64,000 bases of DNA from DASQFI01 sp035633215 (GCA_035633215.1 DASQFI010000037.1:95579-159578), one strand, 5' to 3'. Shown: positions 1-8,967, counted from the first letter of the stretch. Notes: generated from the sequence alone by a model not told the origin. Made by a program: numbers and translations.

Positions 1-19
1 TCAGAGTGGTCCGGTAGAG

Positions 20-79
20 AAAAAAGACCTCGGGGTTCGTTTTCTCGAATAGAGCTAGAAGAAAACGAACCCCGAGGTC
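20..79 (-). terminator. Intrinsic terminator of the TPR/TonB-C gene
   Basis: A perfect 20-base inverted repeat (26-45 against 60-79, 14-nt loop) lies just past the stop codon of the minus-strand gene that ends at 84. On the minus strand the hairpin is followed by six T (25-20), the classic intrinsic terminator layout. A second six-T run (87-92) on the plus side could make it bidirectional. Confidence 0.85.
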
Positions 80-83
80 CTGA

Positions 84-1088
84 CTATTTTTTGAGCTGGA
101 TGTCCATCGCGTAGCGATAGCGGACCGGCTTGCCGTTCTTCGTGGCTGGCTTGAAGGTCCAGCCTTCGGCGGCCTGCTTCAGCACCTTGTCGTACTGCGG
201 ATGGACGCTGTCGGTGACGGCCGCTGAGATGACTCTGCCGTCGGCGCCAATGAGCAGCTCCAACGAGCCTCGGAATTCAATCATCGCCTCGACCGCCGTC
301 GGCCGCCATTCGGGCATCGGGCGCTTGAGGGCTACCGGGCGCTGCACGTCGTTGTCTCTCAGCCCAAAGGTCGGCTCCGTCTCCGGTACGGCCGGCCCCG
401 TCCGCGGCGTCGTCGGGACGGGCGAGGGCGTCGCAGTCACGCCGGCGGGAGTCCCGGTGGCGCCGTTGCCATTGGTGCCGTTCGAGCCGGCGCCGGTCCC
501 TTCGGTGGCGGGGGGCGGTACCGGCGCGGGCGGCGGCGCCGGTTTGGCCGACGCCTTGCTCAGATCCCGGAACCCGCCGGCGAGCGTTTTCAGGTCGGCG
601 AGCGCGCGATCGCCGGCCGCGCCGATCTCGTCGATCAACGCGATCGTCCGGTCGAACTCAGCGGTGGCCGTCTCGTGCTCCTTGCGATCGTAGGCATCCT
701 TGGCTCTCCCATACGTCTGCTTCACGATCTCCGGGAGCAGCGGCCGCCGGACATCCTCGAAGAAGGCTCGCACCTTCGGCGACGCTTGAGAGTCGGACAG
801 CTTGTACAGAGGATCGGTGCGCACCAGCGACTCGATCGTGCGCTTGGCCTCGTCACTCCGTCCGAGAGCGACGAGACAGAACACCTGGTACGCGGCCACC
901 TCGTTTTTCTCGGTGGCCGGATTCGCGTTCAGGCGCTGCAGGACGGTGAGCGCCTCTTCATAGGCCGCCGCCGCGTAGAAATCCTTGGCGCGGGCCAGCG
1001 AATCCTGCGCGCTCGCGGTCGCGGCCGCCACAGTCATCCAGAGCACGAGGGCAATCGAAAGACGTCGAGTCGTACGTGAGAGGCTCAT
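84..1088 (-). CDS. Exported TPR-like protein with TonB C-terminal domain
   Basis: A 334-residue protein with a signal peptide at about 1-27 (cleavage near ATASAQ). An alpha-helical TPR-like half (about 30-180) is followed by a long Pro/Gly/Thr linker (about 180-240) and a C-terminal TonB-C-like fold (about 255-333; motif GADGRVISA and WTFKPATKNGKPV). The family normally links an energised inner-membrane complex to outer-membrane partners, but here there is no N-terminal TonB anchor, so the protein is probably periplasmic and its function is unknown. It starts 24 bp downstream of the PEGA pseudokinase gene on the same strand, so the two are probably co-transcribed. The domain call comes from motifs only. 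Confidence 0.75.
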   Translation of the reverse strand: MSLSRTTRRLSIALVLWMTVAAATASAQDSLARAKDFYAAAAYEEALTVLQRLNANPATEKNEVAAYQVFCLVALGRSDEAKRTIESLVRTDPLYKLSDSQASPKVRAFFEDVRRPLLPEIVKQTYGRAKDAYDRKEHETATAEFDRTIALIDEIGAAGDRALADLKTLAGGFRDLSKASAKPAPPPAPVPPPATEGTGAGSNGTNGNGATGTPAGVTATPSPVPTTPRTGPAVPETEPTFGLRDNDVQRPVALKRPMPEWRPTAVEAMIEFRGSLELLIGADGRVISAAVTDSVHPQYDKVLKQAAEGWTFKPATKNGKPVRYRYAMDIQLKK

Positions 1089-1112
1089 TGCTCCACCTCA
1101 TAGGCCGGCGGC

Positions 1113-2966
1113 TTACTGCTGGAACTTGGCGCTCACCATCGTGGTGCCTTCGGCCTTCACCATCCAGGTCTGCCGCTGATCAGGGAATTGCGGATTCCGG
1201 AAGACGATCTCGTGCGGACCAATCGGCAGCGACAGGTTCGCGATGGGCGTCTGGCCGACCGGTTTGCCGTCGACCCAGACGTCGGCCCAGGGCACGGCGT
1301 TGATGCTCACGCGCCCGTTGGGCACCGTGATGTTCAAGGCCGACAGCTGGCCGGGCTTGACCGTCACGTTCTGGCGCACGCGATAGCCGAGCGCCTCGTT
1401 GACGAGGTCGAACGTGTGCGGACCGTCGGTGACCGCGATCGGACCGGCGGTCGACCCGACGAGATTTCCGGATTCGAAAACCTGCAGCTCGATCGGCGCG
1501 CTGATTTTGACGCCGCCGAATCGCCCGGTCGGCGCTGCCTCAGCCGCTGCCGGGGCCGCTGCGGCGGGCGCCTCGGGCTTCTGAGCCGGCGCGGCCGCCG
1601 GGTCGGGCGTCGTCACTGACAGTGCCGCCATCCGCACCGGGTCGGGCAGCGGCCCGACGAAGGTCGGCTCCGGCACAGCCGGCACCGGCACGGGCGGCGG
1701 CGTGGTATCGGCGACGGGCGGCGCCACTGGCGGCAGCGTCGCACCCCACGAGAACGGTTTGAACACCACCAGGAGGACGGCAATTACGATCAGCGCGCCG
1801 CCGGCCAGTCCCAACCGAACGGTGTTCGCGGGCAGATTGCGAAGGACCCTGGACGCCGAATTCCGCATCGGCAGGAAGATCGCGGCCTTGCGCTCCTGCG
1901 GCTGTTCGCGGCGGTCGGCGTCGCGGCGGCCGGACTGATGATCCTCGAGGGCCGACACCGGCTCGGGCACAGGCGTCGGTTCGCCTTCCACGTCGGCCTC
2001 AGCGTCAGCTTCAAGCTCGAGGTCGGATTCGATCTCGGGCTCGACTAATGGCTCGGACTCGGTCGGCACGTGGAACGGCAGGACCACGCCTTCCGATTCC
2101 GGCGTGTGCGGTCCGAGCTCGGTCGACAGTTCGTTGAACGCCTCGTGCGCGTCCTGCGCCGTGTCGAACGGGCGATCGAACGGACGCCGGTTCAGTTGCA
2201 GCGCGCCTTCGAGCCACAGCCGCAGCTGCGCCGAGGCGAGCGATTCCACGCGCGCGTATGTTTCCAGGAGCGAGGGGATCTCGTCCGGGTATTGCGACGG
2301 CGAGAGACGCGTGCCCGCCAGCAGCGAGAGCGCGATGAACCCGAGCTGGATGACGTCCATCCGCTGATCGAGCGACACCTGGTCGTCGCCTTCGGGAATC
2401 GCGAGTCCGAATTCACTGCGCAGGCGACTGGCCGGCAGTTGCAGCAGCTCGAACGCCGACCCAAGCACGTGTTCGACGATGACGAGCCGGCCTTCTCTGG
2501 TGACGATGATCCGTTCGGGCGTGAGCAATCCGTGGGCGATGCCGCCGCCCTGCGTCTGAATCGCCGCCAGAACTGGAGCCAGCTGACGAATGAACTCGAA
2601 CGCGAAGCTCGCGCCGGCGGCTTCGCCGAACATCTCCGACAACCGGCGTCCGCTGACGTGGTTCGAGACGAGCGCGAGACCTTCGTTGGTCCCGAGCCAC
2701 TCGACGCGTCGTGCGGTCGCGACCGAAGCGTCGTGCAACTGACTGAACTCTTCGATCCGCTGCCGGATCGCCACCTCGAACCCGTTGGCGTCGCTGAACT
2801 CGCGCTTGAAGCGCAGTTGCTCCGCCATGGAGGAGTTGGTGTTTTCGAGCATGAGCCGGCGGTCGCCGAGGACATCGCTGAAACCAGGCGTGTACAGCCG
2901 TGGCCGCAACGGGCTGCCGTCGGGGGACCGCGAAGGATCGTGGGAAGCGCTGCTAGCTGGGTTCAT
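1113..2966 (-). CDS. Membrane pseudokinase-like protein with PEGA domain
   Basis: I start the gene at the ATG at 2966 (617 residues) because the upstream 39 codons of the open frame look non-coding. Residues about 40-290 have a protein-kinase-like plan, but the catalytic loop reads HGLLTPERI (145-153) instead of HRDxKxxN, and no DFG follows, so it should be catalytically dead. An acidic/proline stretch (about 290-360) leads to one transmembrane segment (about 384-403), a second Pro/Ala linker and a C-terminal PEGA-type beta domain (GRVSINAVPWADVWVDGKPV). The kinase-like part is predicted cytoplasmic and the PEGA part extracytoplasmic. It lies upstream of the TonB-C protein and may work with it. 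Function unknown. Confidence 0.72.
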   Translation of the reverse strand: MNPASSASHDPSRSPDGSPLRPRLYTPGFSDVLGDRRLMLENTNSSMAEQLRFKREFSDANGFEVAIRQRIEEFSQLHDASVATARRVEWLGTNEGLALVSNHVSGRRLSEMFGEAAGASFAFEFIRQLAPVLAAIQTQGGGIAHGLLTPERIIVTREGRLVIVEHVLGSAFELLQLPASRLRSEFGLAIPEGDDQVSLDQRMDVIQLGFIALSLLAGTRLSPSQYPDEIPSLLETYARVESLASAQLRLWLEGALQLNRRPFDRPFDTAQDAHEAFNELSTELGPHTPESEGVVLPFHVPTESEPLVEPEIESDLELEADAEADVEGEPTPVPEPVSALEDHQSGRRDADRREQPQERKAAIFLPMRNSASRVLRNLPANTVRLGLAGGALIVIAVLLVVFKPFSWGATLPPVAPPVADTTPPPVPVPAVPEPTFVGPLPDPVRMAALSVTTPDPAAAPAQKPEAPAAAAPAAAEAAPTGRFGGVKISAPIELQVFESGNLVGSTAGPIAVTDGPHTFDLVNEALGYRVRQNVTVKPGQLSALNITVPNGRVSINAVPWADVWVDGKPVGQTPIANLSLPIGPHEIVFRNPQFPDQRQTWMVKAEGTTMVSAKFQQ

Positions 2967-3197
2967 AGCGCAAAGATCGCCGCCGCCGGTTGTGCAGGAT
3001 CCGGTCCAGCGCAAAAAAGCGCTAATGGCCGAGGGTTTTTGAATGTGGAGTTCGATTTGATTACAGATCGGTAAGATGTACAACCGTCCTGTCGGTGTCG
3101 TGACACGGCCTCATGGCGGAGCTGTAATGCGACGGAAAAAAGACGGACGCGAGCGCGCGTGCGCTAGACTCGCGTTGCCAGCGCCGCGGGGACGCCT

Positions 3198-5255
3198 ATG
3201 ACTCGATCAGTTGTCCGAGCCGGCATCGCGGCGATCAGCTCTACCGTCCTCGGTCTGAGCGTTCTGCTCGGCCAGACGCCCCCAACCCAGGAGCAGCGTC
3301 CCGTCTTTCGCGGCGGCGCCAACTTCGTCAACGTCGACGTGTATCCGAGGCGAGACGGCCGGCTCGTTGACGGGCTCACGGCCGGCGACTTTCAGGTCTT
3401 CGAGGACGGCAAGCCGCAGAAGATCGAGCTGTTCGAGTTCATCCGCCTCGAAGCCAACGTTCCGGACGCGTCGCGGCGCGATCCCAACTCTCAGCAGGAG
3501 GCGGAGCGGCTCCTTGACGATCCCCGCCGCCGGGTCTTCGTGGTGTACCTCGACGAGTACCACATCTCCCGGGAAACAGCCCGCTTCGTCCGCGGTCCGC
3601 TCGTCGAGTTCCTCGAACGGATCATCGGGCCCAGTGATCTGTTTGCGCTCATGACGCCGGACGTGGCGGTCCGCGACCTCATCTTCGGCCGGCGGCTCGA
3701 AGTGGTGGAGGCGGGCCTCGCCGACTTCTGGCGCCGAATGCAGTTCGACGGACCCGACCCCAACACCCTTCGACCGCGCACTCCGTACGAATCCTTCCTC
3801 TATAACTGCTACATCGGACGTACGGACCAACCGGCACGCAACGAGGCGCTCATCCGGCGGCTGATGGATCGGCATCGGATGGATCTGGTGCTGACAAGCC
3901 TCGAACAACTGTCGGCCCGGATGGCGTCGCTCCGGGACGAACGCACCAACGTTCTGCTCTTCTCGCCCGGATGGCCGCTCGAGATGCCGGCCGATTCCGG
4001 TTCGATGGCGTGGGGCACCGAGGGCGCGCTGCCGCAAGTCGGCGTCACGCGCGGCGGACGTATCACGACGAGTCCGACGCAGCCGTTTTCAGCCGACCGC
4101 ACGAAATGCGACTCCGAATACCTGCGCCTCGTGTCGATCGATTTCCGGCGCCGATTCGAGACGCTCGTCGAAGATGCGCGCCGCAGCAACGTGTCGTTCA
4201 CGACGATCGATCCAGGCGGATTGGAAGCTCCCAACAGCCAGGCAGCGGCGGGGCGACCGGACACGCCGGCGACAATCCGGATGTCCCGGGACCGCCGCGA
4301 CGCGCTGCGCACGCTTTCGACGAACACGGACGGCATGGCCATCGTCGACACGAACGATCTGCACACGCCGCTGCGGCGACTCGCCGACAACCTGGCGTCG
4401 TATTACCTGCTCGGCTATTACTCAACCAACACGAATCACGACGGGCGGTTCCGGCGAATCGAAGTCAAGGTCGCAAAGCCGGATATCAAAGTGACCGCCC
4501 GCGCCGGCTATCTCGCGCCCACCGCCGCGCTCGCGCGCGCGGCCGAATCGGCGCCGCCGCCGCGCACGGGCTCAACGCCAGTCGAAAACGCGCTCGGCGC
4601 GCTCGGGCGCGTGCGCGCGTCGGCGGAGCTCTTCACGTATGGTGCGGCGTGGCCCGGACGACTGGCGGTCGTGGCCGAGCTGCCCGCCGGGCCGCAGGCG
4701 AAGTGGGCGAACGGCGCCGACGTCGCGGTGTCGGTCACGAGCGCGTCAGGTGCGGCGGTCGGCACGGCGCGCGGCCGGATCGAGCCGCCCACGCGCGGCA
4801 CGCTGCTGCACGTGCCCCTCACCGAACCGTCGACCGGACCGTGGCAGGTGCGTGTGCGCGTGGGGAGCGGCGCCGACGCCGTGGACGACCGGCTCGACAT
4901 CGGCCTGCTGCCGGACGGCCCCATCGGCCCGCCGATTCTCTATCGCGCCACGCCGTCGCCGCAGTCGCCCATGCGCCCGGCGGCCGATCTCCAGTTCTTC
5001 CGCACCGAGCGCCTCCACGTCGAATGGCCGTCGCGGGAGATGCTCGATCGTCGCGAGGCCAGGGTGCTCGGGCGCAACGGGCAGCCGCTGGCGCTGACCG
5101 TGCCGCTCGTCGATCGCGAGACGAATGGACAGCCGGTGCTCGTCGCCGACCTCAACCTGGCGCCGCTGGCGTCGGGCGACTACGTGCTTGAGCTCACGGT
5201 CGTGCGCGGGGCGAGGACAGAGCAGAGTCTGGTGGCGTTTCGGGTGACGAGGTAG
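3198..5255 (+). CDS. VWFA-related acidobacterial-type exported protein
   Basis: A 685-residue protein with a hydrophobic N-terminus that acts as a signal peptide (about 1-26). The first part carries the hallmark of the VWFA-related family expanded in Acidobacteriota: FVNVDVYPRRDGRLVDGL then DFQVFEDGKPQKIELFEF. A VWA-like region follows (VFVVYLDEYHIS, about 110-125; GPSDLFALMTPD). The central part ends with the family-typical SYYLLGYYSTNTNHDGRFR (about 400-420) and a C-terminal beta-rich domain. The MIDAS metal motif is not canonical. Role is unknown; proteins of this family are thought to be secreted or periplasmic. It is divergent from the pseudokinase gene. Start ATG at 3198. Confidence 0.85.
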   Translation: MTRSVVRAGIAAISSTVLGLSVLLGQTPPTQEQRPVFRGGANFVNVDVYPRRDGRLVDGLTAGDFQVFEDGKPQKIELFEFIRLEANVPDASRRDPNSQQEAERLLDDPRRRVFVVYLDEYHISRETARFVRGPLVEFLERIIGPSDLFALMTPDVAVRDLIFGRRLEVVEAGLADFWRRMQFDGPDPNTLRPRTPYESFLYNCYIGRTDQPARNEALIRRLMDRHRMDLVLTSLEQLSARMASLRDERTNVLLFSPGWPLEMPADSGSMAWGTEGALPQVGVTRGGRITTSPTQPFSADRTKCDSEYLRLVSIDFRRRFETLVEDARRSNVSFTTIDPGGLEAPNSQAAAGRPDTPATIRMSRDRRDALRTLSTNTDGMAIVDTNDLHTPLRRLADNLASYYLLGYYSTNTNHDGRFRRIEVKVAKPDIKVTARAGYLAPTAALARAAESAPPPRTGSTPVENALGALGRVRASAELFTYGAAWPGRLAVVAELPAGPQAKWANGADVAVSVTSASGAAVGTARGRIEPPTRGTLLHVPLTEPSTGPWQVRVRVGSGADAVDDRLDIGLLPDGPIGPPILYRATPSPQSPMRPAADLQFFRTERLHVEWPSREMLDRREARVLGRNGQPLALTVPLVDRETNGQPVLVADLNLAPLASGDYVLELTVVRGARTEQSLVAFRVTR

Positions 5256-5269
5256 CGGCGTGCGGCTGC

Positions 5270-5500
5270 TTAGCGTCGCAGGAGGGCGTTGACTAAGGCA
5301 CCAAACGCGATGGCAGACGCGACGACGCCAAGCGCGGCGGCTTGGAACTGACCCGAGAACAGCGCGAAAAGTGCGACGCCCAAACCAGCCAGGCCGGCGA
5401 CGACAGACCCGTACAGCGCGACGCCGACGTAGCCTTCGGCGCGACCCGTGTCACGACCGCCGGGAGAAGAATCTGCCGACGTCGACGGCGACATGGCCAC
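5270..5500 (-). CDS. Small membrane protein, two predicted helices
   Basis: A 76-residue hypothetical protein. A polar Ser/Gly/Arg-rich N-terminus (1-22) precedes two hydrophobic stretches (about 24-47 and 52-72) separated by GQFQAA, so it probably sits in the inner membrane as a hairpin. It starts at ATG 5500, or two codons later at 5494. It converges with the VWFA gene and ends 14 bp after that gene's stop. No family is recognised; coding status rests on the clear hydrophobic pattern and on lack of a better frame. Confidence 0.5.
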   Translation of the reverse strand: MAMSPSTSADSSPGGRDTGRAEGYVGVALYGSVVAGLAGLGVALFALFSGQFQAAALGVVASAIAFGALVNALLRR

Positions 5501-5697
5501 CTCTCTCTGTCATCGCAGCGAGGTCCGTATTCTTTGGTGATTCCAGCCGACTGTCAAACGCTTAACCGTCGTTATTACCTCACAATTCCCATTCCCCCGC
5601 GCCCCGAACCAGGCGTTCAAGCCGAAGCCCGCGCGCGGTGGGGTAAGCTGCCTCGCGCGGTGCGGCCGAACGCCGTCCCGCTGGCATACGAACAGGC

Positions 5698-6167
5698 GTG
5701 GAGGCATTCGACGTGGGCCAGAGCCAGCCAGTCACCATCGCCAAAGTGAACATTGTCGCGAAGAAGTACGACGAAACCCTGGAGTTCTATCGGCTGCTTG
5801 GCGTGAATATTCCGGAGGTGAAAGGCGAACCCTCTGAAACCGCCATGCGCCTGCCGTCGATCACGGCAACTCGTCGTTCGCGCTCGATAATCCGGCCCTG
5901 GCGGAGATATACAACGCAGAATGGCGCGGGCCGGCGCCGAAGAATTCTGTCCTGCTTACCGCACAGCTACCGACACGCGACGCAGTCGACTCGACCTACG
6001 CGGCGCTCACAGGTGCGGGCCACGAGGGCGTTCAGGTGCCCTATGACGCGTTCTGGGGAGCAAGATCTGCGGTTGTCCGAGACCCAGAGGGCAACTCGGT
6101 TGGGCTCGAGAGTCCGGTGGATGAAGGCAAGAGATCGTGGCCACCCGAACGGTCCCCGGGTCCGTAG
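5698..6167 (+). pseudogene. VOC (glyoxalase/bleomycin-resistance fold) protein, frameshifted
   Basis: A GTG start at 5698 gives an N-terminal VOC half (AKVNIVAKKYDETLEFYRLL, LGVNIPE) that runs out of homology at the GCC codon at 5842. Reading from the CAT at 5844 in the frame one base back, the family sequence continues (NSSFALDNPALAEIYN, AALTGAGHEGVQVPYDAFWG, AVVRDPEGNSVGLESP) to a TAG at 6165-6167. Restoring one C (GCC CAT) would give a single protein of about 156 residues, normal for a VOC-domain protein. So one base is missing in a short C run, either a real mutation or an assembly error. Substrate unknown. Confidence 0.75.
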
Positions 6168-6386
6168 AACTATCGGTTGGCCTCCTCAAGTTTTGCAGCC
6201 GCGGTTCTCGTGAACGAATTGGCTGAAGTCCACCTTCGCGCTTTCGCGCTACGGTGGACAACCTCCGCGTGGCTTGCCAATCCACCTACGCTTGCGCTAC
6301 GGCGGACAAGCCGTAGCCGTGAGCCAACGAAGGTTGGCTTGCCAACCGTAGCTCACGCATGGCGTTTGACGAGCGTGAGCGAAGGA
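6168..6386. repeat. Intergenic repeat patch beside tRNA-Gly
   Basis: A gene-free 219-bp stretch. A 16-base unit GCGCTACGGYGGACAA occurs twice (6246-6261 and 6294-6309). A strong nested hairpin follows, with the palindrome GGTTGGCTTGCCAACC at 6332-6347 enclosed by CGTGAGC (6318-6324) and GCTCACG (6351-6357). It resembles a degenerate dispersed intergenic repeat. No ORF in it is convincing. Confidence 0.55.
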
Positions 6387-6460
6387 TGGAGCGGGCTACG
6401 GGAATCGAACCCGTCTAGCTGGCTTGGGAAGCCAGAGCATTACCACTATGCTAAGCCCGC
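6387..6460 (-). tRNA. tRNA-Gly (anticodon CCC)
   Basis: On the minus strand the sequence folds as a canonical cloverleaf. It has a 7-bp acceptor stem (GCGGGCT with AGCCCGC), a D-arm containing TAGTGGTAATG, an anticodon stem CTGGC/GCCAG with the seven-base loop TTCCCAA (anticodon CCC), and a T-arm CGGG-TTCGATT-CCCG. The discriminator is U and the 3' CCA is encoded (6389-6387). Total length 74 nt including CCA. It reads the GGG glycine codon. Confidence 0.95.
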
Positions 6461-6480
6461 TCTCGCAGTCATTCTAGCCT

Positions 6481-7839
6481 TTAAGCTTTTCTAATCACTG
6501 CCAGCACTTCATCCCGCTTCTTCGCCATCAACTCCGGCGTCACCGCCTCCAGATTGAGTCGAAGCATCGGCTCGGTGTTCGACGGCCGCACGTTGAAGTG
6601 CCAGTCGGGGTACTCGACCGAGAACCCGTCCAGCTCGTAGGTGTTTCCGTCTTTGTAGCGCTCGGCAAGGTCGCGCAGCCGCGACTCGACCGCGGCCATG
6701 TCGGTGACACGCGTGTTGATTTCGCCGGAGATGAAATATTTCTCGCGGAACGGCGCCAGCAGCTCGCGCAGGGTGCGCCGCTTCTTCGACATCAACTCGA
6801 GGATCAGCAGCGCCGGGATGAACCCGTTGTCGGCGTAGTAGAAATCGCGGAAGTAGTAGTGGCCCGTGACTTCGCCGCCGAAGATCGCGTTCTCCTCGCG
6901 CATCCGGCGCTTGATGAACGCGTGGCCGACCCGGTTCATGAGCGCCGTGCCTCCGTGTGTGGCGACCGTGTCCCTGACCGCATAGCTCGCCCGCAGGTCG
7001 TACACGATCTTCTCGCGCGGAGCCTTGCTGAGCGCCGCCTCGGCGAGCAGGGCGGTGACGAAGTCGCCGGCGATGAATTCACCGCTGCCGTCGATGAAGA
7101 AGCACCGGTCCGCGTCGCCGTCCCAGGCGATCCCGACGTCGGCGCCCTCGGCGACGACGCGCTCGACGATGTCGCGGCGGTTCTCTTCGATGAGCGGATT
7201 GGCCTCGTGGTTCGGAAACGTGCCGTCGATCTCGAAGCAGAGCCGCGTCGTGCGGCAGGGCAGCCGGTCGAAGAGCCGCGGCGCGACCAGGCCCGCCATG
7301 CCGCTGCCCGCGTCGAGCACGACGTTGAAGGGCTGGATCGCCGACGCGTCGATGAAGCCCAGGACCTTCTCGACGTAGTCGTCGAGCATGCCGCGCGTCT
7401 CGACACGGCCGCGCGGGCGACCCGGCGCCGGAAGGGTGTTCCGCGTCACCAGGTCCCGGATCTCACCAATGCCGGCGTCGCCCGACAGCGGAAACGCCTC
7501 GCGCCGGACCATCTTGACGCCGTTGTATGCCTTCGGATTGTGTGACGCCGTGATCTGCGCGCCGCCGTCGAGCCCGTCGCGGACGACGGCGAAATACAAC
7601 ATGTCGGTGGCGGCCAGGCCGTAGTCGACGACGTCGGCGCCCTGCGCGAGCGCGCCGTCGATGAACGCCGCCGCGATGCCCGGCGACGAGAGCCGCATGT
7701 CGCGCGAGACCGCGATCCGCGACGCGTTCAGGTAACTCACGAACGCGCGGCCGATCAGGCGCGCGGCCTCTTCGTTCACGTCCGAGGGATAGAGCCCGCG
7801 GATGTCGTACGCCTTGAAAATGGAGGGGGAGACGGCCAC
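6481..7839 (-). CDS. Phosphomannomutase/phosphoglucomutase
   Basis: A cytoplasmic enzyme that interconverts hexose 6-phosphate and 1-phosphate, feeding NDP-sugar synthesis. It has 452 residues from a GTG at 7839, which lies 2 bp after the upstream stop; the longer open frame upstream is a shadow of the neighbour. Family signs in order: IFKAYDIRG (about 7-15), the active-site serine loop ITASHNPKAYNGVKM, the metal loop AWDGDADRCFFID, the sugar-binding GGEVTGHYYFRD, and the C-terminal phosphate-binding VRPSNTEPMLRLN. It follows a mannose-1-phosphate guanylyltransferase-like gene, so mannose 1-phosphate for GDP-mannose is the likely product (manB/algC role). Glucose or glucosamine specificity cannot be excluded. 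Confidence 0.9.
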   Translation of the reverse strand: MAVSPSIFKAYDIRGLYPSDVNEEAARLIGRAFVSYLNASRIAVSRDMRLSSPGIAAAFIDGALAQGADVVDYGLAATDMLYFAVVRDGLDGGAQITASHNPKAYNGVKMVRREAFPLSGDAGIGEIRDLVTRNTLPAPGRPRGRVETRGMLDDYVEKVLGFIDASAIQPFNVVLDAGSGMAGLVAPRLFDRLPCRTTRLCFEIDGTFPNHEANPLIEENRRDIVERVVAEGADVGIAWDGDADRCFFIDGSGEFIAGDFVTALLAEAALSKAPREKIVYDLRASYAVRDTVATHGGTALMNRVGHAFIKRRMREENAIFGGEVTGHYYFRDFYYADNGFIPALLILELMSKKRRTLRELLAPFREKYFISGEINTRVTDMAAVESRLRDLAERYKDGNTYELDGFSVEYPDWHFNVRPSNTEPMLRLNLEAVTPELMAKKRDEVLAVIRKA

Positions 7840-7841
7840 GA

Positions 7842-8900
7842 CTACACGCGCGAGTAGTCTGTCACGATCGATCGGTCGCCAAACACTCCCGCGCTCACGA
7901 CCTCGACGTTGCGGCCGAACTGGCAATGGCGGCCGGCGATGACGCCGCCGAGCCTCGCGCCGGCATCGACCGTGGTGTGCGGCCAGATGATCGCGCCGGT
8001 GACCACGGCATCTTCGCCGATGTGACACTGGCGGCCGATCACGCTGTACGGGCCAATCCTCGCACCGGCTTTGACGACGACGCCGGCATCGATGAAACAC
8101 GGCGCGTCGACGACGGCGCCCGGATCCACGCGCGCCGACGGCGAGACGAACGACGTCCCGGGCGCGGACGTGAACGGCGGCGCCGCGAAGCGGCCGTCCA
8201 TGATGTCCGCGTGCGCCTGACGATATTTCTCCGGCGTCCCGATGTCGATCCAGTAGCCGCGGTACGTGTACGCGATGAACGTCTCGCGGTCGGCGACCAG
8301 CGACGGAAAGTACCCGCGCTCGATCGAGAAGGCGACATCGCCTGGAATCCTGGCGAGCGTCTCGGGTTCGAGCACGTAGACGCCTGCGTTGATCGTGTCG
8401 CACCGGATCTCGTCGGCCGACGGCTTCTCGAGAAACCGCAGCACGTTGCCTTGCGCGTCGGTCTCCACCAGGCCGTACGCGGCGGGATTCTCGACCGGGG
8501 TGAGCACGATCGTCGCCTTGGCGCGCCGCTCGCGATGGAGCGCAATCACGGCGGGCAAATCGACCGCCGTCAGCACGTCGCCGTTGAAGACGAGGAGCGG
8601 CTGGCCGCGGTCGCGGCCGGCCGCGAACTTGATCGCACCGCCCGTGCCGAGCGGCGTCGGCTCGACCATGTAGTCCAGGCGAATGCCGGCCGCGGAGCCG
8701 TCACCGAAGACTTCCTCGATGCGCCCCGGCTGGTAGTTGAGGCTGAGCACGACCTCGTCAATCTCCGGCACCCGCCGCAGCAGATCGATCTGATACTGCA
8801 GGAAGGGCCGATCGAAGATCGGCACGATGGGCTTGGGGGTGTGGAGCGTCAGCGGCCGGAGACGGGTGCCTTTCCCCCCGGCGAGCAGGATGGCTCTCAT
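7842..8900 (-). CDS. Sugar nucleotidyltransferase (mannose-1-phosphate guanylyltransferase-like)
   Basis: A 352-residue enzyme. The N-terminal nucleotidyltransferase domain starts with the signature LLAGGKGTRLRPLTLHTPKP (about 5-24). It contains LVFNGDVLTAVD and NAGVYVLEPE, and is followed by a left-handed beta-helix tail with hexapeptide repeats (about 240-345; VDAPCFIDAGVVVKAGARIG). This is the architecture of GDP-mannose pyrophosphorylases and their regulatory homologues. The phosphomannomutase gene starts 2 bp after its stop, so the pair probably converts mannose 6-phosphate to an NDP-mannose for glycans. The exact nucleotide and sugar are inferred from context. It is transcribed away from pgsA. 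Confidence 0.85.
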   Translation of the reverse strand: MRAILLAGGKGTRLRPLTLHTPKPIVPIFDRPFLQYQIDLLRRVPEIDEVVLSLNYQPGRIEEVFGDGSAAGIRLDYMVEPTPLGTGGAIKFAAGRDRGQPLLVFNGDVLTAVDLPAVIALHRERRAKATIVLTPVENPAAYGLVETDAQGNVLRFLEKPSADEIRCDTINAGVYVLEPETLARIPGDVAFSIERGYFPSLVADRETFIAYTYRGYWIDIGTPEKYRQAHADIMDGRFAAPPFTSAPGTSFVSPSARVDPGAVVDAPCFIDAGVVVKAGARIGPYSVIGRQCHIGEDAVVTGAIIWPHTTVDAGARLGGVIAGRHCQFGRNVEVVSAGVFGDRSIVTDYSRV

Positions 8901-8917
8901 GTCGGAGGACGATCATA

Positions 8918-8967
8918 CAAGGCAGAAGGCAGAACGGCTTCTGCCTTCTGCCGTGTGCCTTATGCCT
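8918..8967. repeat. AAGGCAG-type intergenic hairpin
   Basis: Two copies of GGCAGAA in tandem (8921-8934) face their exact inverse (8939-8952) across a four-base loop, giving a 14-bp stem. Further degenerate units (GTGCCTTATGCCTT) follow to 8967. It lies in the shared 5' region of two divergent genes, so it is not a normal terminator. A related hairpin with GGGCAGAGG units is found at 42203-42223. Confidence 0.6.

Noticed and set aside
1113..2966. Active serine/threonine kinase
   Set aside because: HRD and DFG motifs are missing, so I call it pseudokinase-like.
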